Source of the DNA: JANNFX01 sp031380225 | GTDB taxonomy: Bacteria; Pseudomonadota; Alphaproteobacteria; Rhizobiales; Hyphomicrobiaceae | Direction: 5' to 3' | NCBI GenBank assembly: GCA_031380225.1 | Contig: JANNFX010000037.1 | Coordinates: forward strand, 1-9,814 | Length of the DNA stretch: 9,814 nucleotides | Shown here: one piece after another, positions 1-6,117 of the stretch | Numbering within the stretch: position 1 is the stretch's first letter | Layout of the letters: each line of letters opens with the position of its first letter | Translations under genes and position numbers: made by a program | Notes under the pieces: generated by a model | What the model was told of the DNA's origin: nothing | The model's input: the letters and a program-made list of their open reading frames with translations, nothing else | Database searches by the model: none

Positions 1-26
1 GGTCTGTCGCTCCATCGGATGAAAAC

Positions 27-66
<40 letters not shown>

Positions 67-254
67 GCAAGGGTTGGTGCTTCGACCCTGATGCTCAAGT
101 AAATTTTTCAGAAAGTTCAAAACGACTTGGGACTGACGGGCTCTTTTGCTTTCGGACCGCAGGTCCCAGAGCCCGACCGGGCGACGGCGCGAGCGCCGCC
201 CTCGCGGAGGACGCCCGAGCGGAACGCGAGGATCAGCGTCCGTGAGCGGCAATA
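67..254. other. Intergenic, GC-rich, with a nested hairpin
   Basis: I see no convincing gene in this stretch. It contains a nested inverted repeat. The outer arms GGGCTCT (138-144) and AGAGCCC (168-174) enclose inner arms GGACC (154-158) and GGTCC (162-166) with a 3-base loop. It lies about 80 bases past the 3' end of tRNA-Val, so it could help end that transcript, but no T-run follows the stem on either strand. From 175 to 250 the DNA is very GC-rich, with short self-complementary GGCG/CGCC runs and no recognisable motif. Confidence 0.6.
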
Positions 255-329
<75 letters not shown>

Positions 330-335
330 GGAAGA

Positions 336-409
336 TAGTGAATAGTGAGGTAGTGAGTAGTGAGTTGAACTGAGCGCAACTCACTACTCACTACCTCACT
401 ACCTCACTC
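336..409. repeat. Heptamer (TAGTGAG) repeats forming a 25-bp perfect hairpin
   Basis: The left arm reads TAGTGAA, TAGTGAG, G, TAGTGAG, TAGTGAG, TTG from 336 to 367. The right arm holds the inverse heptamer CTCACTA at 380-386, 387-393 and 395-401, with a degenerate copy at 403-409. Bases 343-367 pair without mismatch to 377-401, giving 25 bp closed by a 9-base loop (368-376). The hairpin fills nearly the whole hupB to tRNA-Val gap. No U-tract follows the stem on the minus transcript, so it is not a textbook intrinsic terminator. It could slow polymerase, protect the hupB mRNA end, or be an RNase III target. Confidence 0.92.
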
Positions 410-412
410 ACT

Positions 413-685
413 TCAGTTCAACAAATCCTTCAAACCTTTAGCAGGCGAAAACTTCGGAACCGTCGAAGCTGGAATTTTGATAGTTGCGCCGGTTGCAGGA
501 TTGCGGCCATCGCGAGCCTTGCGCTTGGCAACCTTGAACGTGCCAAAATCCGGAATGCGAACTTCCGAGCCATCTTTCATAGAGCGCTTGATATGATCAA
601 GCATGGCGTCGACGGCAACGGTTGCCTTTTCTTTGGTCAGCTCACAGTCTTTTGCGACCGCGTCAATCAGATCTTTTTTGCTCAT
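413..685 (-). CDS. hupB: DNA-binding protein HU
   Basis: HU is a small histone-like protein that dimerises, bends and compacts DNA in the nucleoid. The product is 90 residues, the standard family length. It opens MSKKDLIDAVA and carries the family signature GTFKVAKRKARDGRNPATG (residues 48-66). The DNA-gripping beta-arm lies around residues 52-78, with the kink-inducing proline in RNPATG (Pro63). The frame stays open upstream to 814, but homologues start at this ATG, and an AAGGA ribosome site lies just upstream (around 693-698). The gene follows lon, the same position as hupB in E. coli. Its last codons and TGA stop are complementary to a sequence in the downstream hairpin. Family assignment is secure; the hupB versus hupA label rests on gene order. 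Confidence 0.96.
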   Translation of the reverse strand: MSKKDLIDAVAKDCELTKEKATVAVDAMLDHIKRSMKDGSEVRIPDFGTFKVAKRKARDGRNPATGATIKIPASTVPKFSPAKGLKDLLN

Positions 686-885
686 GATGTTAGTCCTTGT
701 TCTGGCCGGGTATGGCGGCGCCGAAGAACAGCGCAGCGAGCTTTGGATGTTGCGTGTCTGACGATCGTTGCCGGTGTTCCATCTGAGACAACGCTCAGTG
801 ATTGCTTTCGGCACCTTCGATCACAACAGTGGCCGCAAAAGGCGCTGAATTTCCGATCCCGTCAAGGGGCAAAAGGTCTGAAATA

Positions 886-899
886 CCCTGTAAACAGGG
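886..899. promoter_or_regulatory. Operator-like dyad CCCTGT-N2-ACAGGG
   Basis: A perfect 6+6 base inverted repeat with a 2-base centre lies about 200 bases upstream of the hupB start. The two-base centre is too small for an RNA hairpin loop, which favours a DNA-level site for a dimeric regulator, or a remnant of an interspersed repeat. From memory, rhizobial genomes carry many copies of AATTCCCTGT...ACAGGGAATT-type intergenic elements. The flanking GGAATTGG on the minus strand fits a decayed copy. No regulator can be named. Confidence 0.4.
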
Positions 900-939
900 C
901 CAATTCCGCGCTGTTCTGACACATCTGAGCACATACGAG

Positions 940-973
940 AACGGCCCCAGAGCAAGTTTGCCCCGGAGCCGTT
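940..973 (-). terminator. Probable lon terminator hairpin
   Basis: On the minus transcript, bases 973-959 and 954-940 form a continuous 15-bp stem with loop AACT. Three of the pairs are G-U wobbles. On the plus strand the same three positions would be A-C mismatches, so the structure fits an RNA reading in the lon direction. It begins about 55 bases past the lon stop. The U-tract that should follow is poor (CTCGTATGTG), so termination may be partial or Rho-assisted. The T-rich plus-strand flank (TTATGTTTGTCT) could also stop converging transcription. Confidence 0.6.
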
Positions 974-1027
974 ATGTTTGTCTCTGATGCCATTAGGCAC
1001 CTGTCAGCCCGCCGTCAGCGGCTCAAC

Positions 1028-3442
1028 TTAATGAGCGACGACTCGCGTACCACCTGCGTCATCCTTCGGCGGCAAAGTCTCTTCTGCTTCTTCCATCGTG
1101 ATCGGTTTGGGAACCCGGACCAACGCGGCGCGAACGACATCGTCCATGCGCGCCACTGGAATCAGTTCAAGTTTTTTCTTCACTTCTTCCGGAATGTCCG
1201 CGAGATCCTTGACGTTTTCGTCCGGGATCAACACCGTCTTAATGCCGCCGCGCAACGCCGCGAGCAGCTTTTCTTTGAGACCGCCGATCGGCAGCACACG
1301 GCCACGGAGCGTGATCTCGCCCGTCATCGCCACATCCTTGCGGACGGGAATGCCAGTCAAGATCGAGATGATCGCCGTCGCCATGGCAACGCCTGCTGAC
1401 GGACCATCCTTCGGAGTAGCGCCTTCCGGCACGTGCACGTGGATGTCGCGAGTTTCAAACAACGATGGCTTGATACCGAAGTCGATTGAGCGCGAGCGCA
1501 CGTAGGCGTTGGCGGCCTGAATGCTTTCCTTCATCACGTCGCGCAAGTTGCCGGTGACGGTCATCTTGCCCTTACCAGGCATCGATACGCCTTCAACGGT
1601 CAGCAATTCGCCGCCGACCTCGGTCCATGCGAGGCCGGTAACGATGCCGACTTGGTCTTCGAGTTCAGCTTCGCCATAACGGAACTTTGGAACGCCGAGA
1701 TAGTCTTTGATGTTGTCAGCCGTGATGTGAACTGTGGACGCCTTGCCGGTCAGGATTTCCTTGACGGCCTTGCGCGCCAACTTGGAGATTTCACGCTCAA
1801 GCGAACGCACACCCGCTTCGCGCGTGTAACGCCTGATGATTTCGAGAATGGCTCCGTCGTCGACACTCCATTCATCAACTTCCAAGCCATGGTTGGCCTT
1901 GGTTTCCGCAAGCAAATGCCGTTTGGCGATTTCGACCTTCTCGTCTTCGGTGTAACCGGCGAGACGGATGATCTCCATGCGGTCCATCAGGGCCGGCGGA
2001 ATGTTGAGCGTGTTGGCCGTCGTCACAAACATCACATTCGAAAGGTCATAGTCGACCTCGAGATAGTGATCGTTGAACGTTGAGTTCTGTTCCGGATCCA
2101 ACACTTCAAGCAAGGCCGCCGCGGGATCGCCACGGAAGTCCTGACCCATCTTGTCGATTTCATCGAGCAAGAAGAGCGGGTTTGAGCGCTTGGCCTTCTT
2201 CATCGACTGGATGACCTTGCCGGGCATCGAACCGATGTAGGTCCGGCGGTGGCCGCGGATTTCCGCTTCGTCACGTACGCCACCAAGCGACATGCGCACG
2301 AACTCACGGCCTGTCGCATTGGCAATCGACTTGCCAAGCGAGGTCTTGCCAACACCTGGCGGACCGACGAGGCACAAGATCGGCCCCTTGAGCTTGTTGG
2401 TGCGTGCTTGGACCGCCAAATACTCAAGGATGCGTTCCTTGACCTTGTCGAGACCATAATGTTCGGCGTCGAGCACCAACTGGGCTTCGTCGAGGTCCTT
2501 CTTGACCTTGCCCTTAATGCCCCACGGAATAGACAACAGCCAGTCAAGGTAGTTACGAACGACCGTTGCTTCAGCCGACATCGGGCTCATCTGCTTGAGC
2601 TTCTTGAGCTCAGCCAGCGCCTTGTCCTTGGCTTCCTTGGTCAGTTTGACGTTTTCGATCTTCTCTTCGAATTCGGCAATATCATCGCGCTCGTCGTTGT
2701 CGCCGAGTTCCTTCTGAATCGCCTTCATCTGTTCGTTGAGATAGTACTCGCGCTGCGTCTTCTCCATTTGGCGCTTGACGCGCGAACGGATCTTACGCTC
2801 GACCTGGAGGACGGAGATTTCGCTCTCCATCAACCCGAAAACTTTTTCAAGGCGCTCCGACACGACACTGGTCTCAAGCACGTCTTGTTTGTCGGCGATC
2901 TTGATCGCCAAATGGCTGGCGATGGTATCGGCGAGCTTCGAATAGTCTTCGATTTGGGTAATGGTACCCAAGACCTCAGGCGAGATCTTTTTGTTGAGCT
3001 TCACATAGCTCTCGAACTGGGAAACGGCCGAGCGCGACAGCGCTTCGATCTCTTCCTTCACGCCAGTGGTTTCGGGCACACGCTCAACTTCGGCTTCGAA
3101 ATAGTCGGCGTTCGCCGTGTAGCGCACGATTTTGGCGCGCGCCGTACCTTCGACCAAAACCTTGACCGTGCCATCGGGGAGTTTCAGAAGTTGGAGAACA
3201 GACGCCAGAGTGCCCACGCGATAGATCGCGTCAGTTGCCGGATCATCATCGCCAGCATTCTTCTGAGCGGCAAGCAAGATGTGCTTGTCGGCCCGCATCA
3301 CTTCCTCGAGCGCTGCAATTGATTTCTCGCGGCCGACGAAGAGCGGCACAATCATGTGCGGAAACACGACGATGTCCCGCAACGGCAGCACCGGAAACAA
3401 GTCCTTGGCACCTTTGTCACGTGACGGGGTCAAATCGCTCAT
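1028..3442 (-). CDS. lon: ATP-dependent protease Lon (LonA)
   Basis: Lon is a cytoplasmic hexameric AAA+ protease that unfolds and degrades misfolded proteins and short-lived regulators. The product is 804 residues, a normal length. The substrate-binding N-terminal domain starts at FPVLPLRDIVVFP (16-28), followed by a coiled-coil region (about 200-285). The ATPase has Walker A GPPGVGKT (360-367) and Walker B LFLLDEID (423-430). The C-terminal protease has the Ser-Lys dyad: Ser682 in PKDGPSAG and Lys723 in GGLKEK. I chose the ATG at 3442 (MSDLTPSRDK); the frame runs 16 codons further to 3490, but those residues are unlike family N-termini. A GAGGAAGG/AAGGTG purine-rich stretch precedes the chosen start. 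The gene is separated from clpX by 214 bases with no clear terminator, so some clpX read-through is possible. All catalytic residues are intact. Confidence 0.97.
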   Translation of the reverse strand: MSDLTPSRDKGAKDLFPVLPLRDIVVFPHMIVPLFVGREKSIAALEEVMRADKHILLAAQKNAGDDDPATDAIYRVGTLASVLQLLKLPDGTVKVLVEGTARAKIVRYTANADYFEAEVERVPETTGVKEEIEALSRSAVSQFESYVKLNKKISPEVLGTITQIEDYSKLADTIASHLAIKIADKQDVLETSVVSERLEKVFGLMESEISVLQVERKIRSRVKRQMEKTQREYYLNEQMKAIQKELGDNDERDDIAEFEEKIENVKLTKEAKDKALAELKKLKQMSPMSAEATVVRNYLDWLLSIPWGIKGKVKKDLDEAQLVLDAEHYGLDKVKERILEYLAVQARTNKLKGPILCLVGPPGVGKTSLGKSIANATGREFVRMSLGGVRDEAEIRGHRRTYIGSMPGKVIQSMKKAKRSNPLFLLDEIDKMGQDFRGDPAAALLEVLDPEQNSTFNDHYLEVDYDLSNVMFVTTANTLNIPPALMDRMEIIRLAGYTEDEKVEIAKRHLLAETKANHGLEVDEWSVDDGAILEIIRRYTREAGVRSLEREISKLARKAVKEILTGKASTVHITADNIKDYLGVPKFRYGEAELEDQVGIVTGLAWTEVGGELLTVEGVSMPGKGKMTVTGNLRDVMKESIQAANAYVRSRSIDFGIKPSLFETRDIHVHVPEGATPKDGPSAGVAMATAIISILTGIPVRKDVAMTGEITLRGRVLPIGGLKEKLLAALRGGIKTVLIPDENVKDLADIPEEVKKKLELIPVARMDDVVRAALVRVPKPITMEEAEETLPPKDDAGGTRVVAH

Positions 3443-3498
3443 AGAACACCTTGGTCCTTCCTCAGCGCACCGCCCCGTGGCCCGGGGCAAGTACCTGC

Positions 3499-3527
3499 AA
3501 ACATGTTACGTGCCAGGCGCCTCAAAG
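3499..3527 (-). promoter_or_regulatory. Possible heat-shock (RpoH-type) promoter of lon
   Basis: On the minus strand CTTTGAG (3527-3521) is followed after 13 bases by AACATGTT, which resembles the RpoH -35 CTTGAA and -10 CCATNT elements. The implied transcript start is near 3494, about 50 bases before the lon ATG. lon is a classical heat-shock gene, which makes the position plausible. The match is imperfect (extra T in the -35, weak -10), so this is a suggestion only. Confidence 0.25.
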
Positions 3528-3656
3528 TTTTATGAGCGCACCTGAACCCGGCCCTGTGCGCGGAGCGCATTTGGATCGAGCAGCCAGCCAGTAGATGTGG
3601 GAACCGATTAAGGCCCATTCAAGAGGCGGCGCTACAATCCTGTGCAACACCTCAAC

Positions 3657-4907
3657 TCAGGCCGACGAGCCTTTTTCTTCTGCCCGTTCGCTATAAATGC
3701 GAAGTGGCTTGGCGCCGCCATCAACAACTTCCGGACCGACGACAATCTCTTCCGCACCCTTGAGCGAGGGCAGATCAAACATACTGTCGAGCAGGATACC
3801 TTCCATGATCGAGCGCAGACCGCGGGCACCAGTGCGGCGCTCAATGGCTTTGCGGGCAATCGACTTCAGGGCTTCGGTCGTGATGGTCAGCTTGACATCT
3901 TCCATCTCAAACAGGCGCTGATACTGCTTGACGAGCGCGTTCTTAGGCTCAGTCAGGATCTGCACCAGGGCTGTTTCATCGAGATCTTCAAGCGTCGCGA
4001 TGACCGGCAAACGGCCAATGAATTCGGGGATCAAACCGAACTTCAGCAAGTCTTCCGGCTCAACTTCGCGCAAGATTTCGCCAGTCCGGCGTTCATCCGG
4101 ACCCATGACCTTGGCGCCAAAACCAATCGAGGTGCCCTTGCCACGCCGCGAGATGATTTTTTCGAGGCCGGCAAATGCGCCACCGCAAATGAACAGGATA
4201 TTCGAAGTGTCGACCTGGAGGAATTCCTGTTGCGGATGCTTGCGGCCACCCTGCGGGGGCACGGAGGCAACGGTGCCTTCCATGATCTTCAGAAGGGCCT
4301 GCTGCACACCTTCTCCCGACACGTCGCGGGTGATTGATGGGTTGTCAGACTTGCGGCTGATCTTGTCGATTTCATCGATGTAGACGATACCGCGCTGCGC
4401 CCGCTCGACGTTGTAATCGGCGTTCTGCAACAGCTTCAGAATGATATTTTCTACGTCTTCACCGACGTAGCCAGCTTCGGTCAACGTCGTGGCATCTGCC
4501 ATTGTGAAGGGCACGTCGAGAATGCGGGCCAGGGTCTGGGCCAGCAAAGTCTTGCCGCAGCCGGTCGGGCCAACGAGCAAGATGTTCGACTTGGCCAACT
4601 CGACGTCATTGTTCTTGGCAGCGTGGTTGAGGCGCTTGTAGTGATTATGCACTGCCACTGACAGCACGCGCTTGGCATGGAACTGTCCGATGACATAGCC
4701 ATCGAGGACCGTGCAGATTTCTTGCGGAGTTGGCACGCCATCGCGGGACTTGACGAGGGTGTTTTTATTCTCCTCGCGGATGATGTCCATGCACAGCTCG
4801 ACGCATTCATCGCAGATGAACACGGTTGGCCCGGCAATCAGTTTGCGGACCTCGTGCTGACTCTTGCCGCAGAACGAGCAGTACAGGGTGTTTTTTTCTT
4901 GAGCCAT
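3657..4907 (-). CDS. clpX: ATP-dependent Clp protease ATP-binding subunit ClpX
   Basis: ClpX is the AAA+ unfoldase that recognises tagged substrates and threads them into ClpP. The product has 416 residues, close to the usual 420-425. The N-terminal zinc-binding domain has Cys10, Cys13, Cys32 and Cys35 (CSFC...CDEC). Walker A is GPTGCGKT (113-120), Walker B is IVYIDEID (174-181), the pore loop is GYVG (146-149) and the second substrate loop is RKH (222-224). IGF (261-263) is the tripeptide that docks on ClpP. Sensor 2 is GARGLRSIME (360-369). The ATG is preceded by GAGTGAGA and sits in front of the conserved zinc domain. The gene lies downstream of clpP across an unusually long 338-base gap. 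In alphaproteobacteria ClpXP also degrades the cell-cycle regulator CtrA, at least in Caulobacter. Confidence 0.98.
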   Translation of the reverse strand: MAQEKNTLYCSFCGKSQHEVRKLIAGPTVFICDECVELCMDIIREENKNTLVKSRDGVPTPQEICTVLDGYVIGQFHAKRVLSVAVHNHYKRLNHAAKNNDVELAKSNILLVGPTGCGKTLLAQTLARILDVPFTMADATTLTEAGYVGEDVENIILKLLQNADYNVERAQRGIVYIDEIDKISRKSDNPSITRDVSGEGVQQALLKIMEGTVASVPPQGGRKHPQQEFLQVDTSNILFICGGAFAGLEKIISRRGKGTSIGFGAKVMGPDERRTGEILREVEPEDLLKFGLIPEFIGRLPVIATLEDLDETALVQILTEPKNALVKQYQRLFEMEDVKLTITTEALKSIARKAIERRTGARGLRSIMEGILLDSMFDLPSLKGAEEIVVGPEVVDGGAKPLRIYSERAEEKGSSA

Positions 4908-5245
4908 CAGCCTATCTCACTCGGTAGCGCGGGGTCCAACTGGGACTGTCACGGCACCGGAAAACGTCGAGGAAAAACGGCAAATCACGCCGCGAAGCAC
5001 TCAACACAACTTCAATCAGAGCACGCTACGGCCCACCTGATCAAGAATGCATTAAACGCCAAACCAAGGTGCCGCGGATATTTGCAATTTTTGCTGATTT
5101 GCTGCACTGCAACACTTCAACAAATAGAACTAACCCGAAACACCCGGGGTTTTCACCCCGATGATGTTATTAGCCGCCGATCCAGGCCCCAGTAGGGCAG
5201 ATCACAACAACAGCCTTTGGTTGTATGGGCGGCAAAACGCAACGC
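4908..5245. other. clpP-clpX intergenic region, structured (338 bases)
   Basis: No gene is visible. Just past the clpP stop, arms GCCGCC (5173-5178) and GGCGGC (5228-5233) enclose two small hairpins: GCCC/GGGC at 5186-5198 and ACAAC/GTTGT at 5204-5224. Together they could fold as a three-way junction. Next comes a 6-bp hairpin with a GAAA loop (5145-5160). Downstream of that, on the minus strand, the DNA becomes A+T-rich (about 5050-5130), where a clpX promoter would be expected. I could not find a convincing -35/-10 pair. The region probably ends clpP transcripts and starts clpX transcripts. Confidence 0.55.
5145..5160 (-). terminator. Possible clpP terminator or attenuator hairpin
   Basis: On the minus strand CGGGGT-GAAA-ACCCCG forms a perfect 6-bp stem closed by a stable GNRA tetraloop, about 85 bases past the clpP stop. 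It is followed by GGTGTTTCGGGTT, which is only weakly U-rich, so intrinsic termination would be partial. The AACCC at the 3' side of the stem can also pair with the GGGTT downstream, giving an alternative fold that excludes the first. Confidence 0.4.
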
Positions 5246-5884
5246 CTATGACTTATCAGCCTTGATCTCGATCTCGTCGCGGGTGTTGAGAACCCTGTCG
5301 ATCAAGCCAAAGTCCTTGGCCTGATCAGAAGTCATAAAGTGGTCGCGATCGAGGGTGCGGTCAATCACTTCATAGGTTTTGCCGGTGTGATGGACATAGA
5401 TCTCGTTCAGGCGGCGCTTCATTTTGACGATGTCTTCGGCGTGCCGTTCAATATCCGAGGCCTGACCTGAGAACCCACCCGATGGCTGATGCACCATGAT
5501 GCGGGCGTTAGTCAGCGCAAAACGCATATCTTTCGAGCCCGCACAAAGTAGCAAAGACCCCATTGAAGCAGCTTGACCGATGCACAGCGTAGCGATCTGC
5601 GGCTTCACGAACTGCATGGTATCGTAGATGGCCATGCCGCTGGTCACCACGCCGCCCGGCGAATTGATGTACATCGATATTTCTTTTTTCGGATTTTCCG
5701 ATTCCAGAAACAACAGCTGCATGCAAATAGACGCCGCCATGTGGTCTTCCACGGGACCGGTGACAAAGATGATGCGTTCTTTCAAAAGCCTGGACGGCAG
5801 ATCGTAGCCGCGCTCGCCGCGTGCCGTCTGCTCGACGACCATTGGCCAGAAGGTGTTGGTCAGAGTCGCTACGGGATCGCGCAT
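5246..5884 (-). CDS. clpP: ATP-dependent Clp protease proteolytic subunit ClpP
   Basis: ClpP forms the two-ring, 14-subunit serine protease chamber that degrades proteins delivered by ClpX and ClpA. The product is 212 residues, typical for alphaproteobacteria. The catalytic triad is visible as Ser107 in GQAASMGS, His132 in VHQPSGG and Asp181 in LDRDHF. The short N-terminal leader ends before WPMVVEQTARGERGYD (13-28), which matches the processed N-terminus of the family. A strong AGGAGA ribosome site lies 9 bases before the ATG. The 233 bases separating it from tig hold a possible tig terminator and leave room for its own promoter, though no clear -35/-10 pair was found. Nothing is truncated or unusual; this is the main ClpP rather than a divergent paralogue, judging by its place next to clpX and tig. 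Confidence 0.98.
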   Translation of the reverse strand: MRDPVATLTNTFWPMVVEQTARGERGYDLPSRLLKERIIFVTGPVEDHMAASICMQLLFLESENPKKEISMYINSPGGVVTSGMAIYDTMQFVKPQIATLCIGQAASMGSLLLCAGSKDMRFALTNARIMVHQPSGGFSGQASDIERHAEDIVKMKRRLNEIYVHHTGKTYEVIDRTLDRDHFMTSDQAKDFGLIDRVLNTRDEIEIKADKS

Positions 5885-6048
5885 CGGCTTATGTCTCCTA
5901 GAATTCGTCTGAGAGTTTGGATCGTTGGCAAGACCAACCGCGAGGTCCCCGCGAATCTGGTCGTTTCAAAGCGACATGACCACCCGGACTTACCGGAGGC
6001 AACCCCTCGCCGCAGCCATCCACGTCTAAGGTGGACTGCAAATGGGTT

Positions 6049-6074
6049 GCACCCCTGCCTTACGCAAGGGGCGC
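6049..6074 (-). terminator. Weak hairpin downstream of tig
   Basis: On the minus strand GCGCCCC (6074-6068) pairs with GGGGTGC (6055-6049) across a 12-base loop, seven pairs with one G-U. On the plus strand that G-U would be an A-C mismatch, which favours an RNA in the tig direction. It starts 43 bases after the tig stop. No T-run follows, so it may only partly end tig transcripts or may stabilise the 3' end. Confidence 0.35.
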
Positions 6075-6117
6075 CGATCAACAAGTCGATAACAGTCTGA
6101 AAACGCGCTGTATTTGC

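Larger units (their letters stand above)
686..1027. other. lon-hupB intergenic region (342 bases)
   Basis: This gap has no gene that I can support. Near lon it holds a strong hairpin (940-973), probably the lon terminator. In the middle is a perfect dyad CCCTGT-AA-ACAGGG (886-899). The best -35-like hexamer for hupB is TTGACG on the minus strand (865-860), but no convincing -10 lies 16-18 bases downstream of it, so the hupB promoter is not located with confidence. The long leader implied (over 150 bases) leaves room for regulation of HU expression. Short plus-strand open frames crossing it show no protein-like features. Confidence 0.6.

Noticed and set aside
343..401. Classical Rho-independent terminator for hupB
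   Set aside because: The stem is long enough, but no T-run follows on the minus strand and the stem is not GC-rich in the usual way; it is kept as a repeat hairpin instead.
413..814. Extended 133-residue form of HU
   Set aside because: HU proteins are about 90 residues; the upstream 43 codons are non-conserved leader, and the ATG at 685 has a ribosome site.
2249..3322. A 357-codon open frame on the plus strand inside lon
   Set aside because: It lies wholly antisense to an intact, strongly conserved lon and its residues show no family features.
5885..6117. RpoH or sigma-70 promoter for clpP
   Set aside because: Candidate hexamers (CTTTGAAA, CTTGCC on the minus strand) have no acceptable -10 partner at the right distance.
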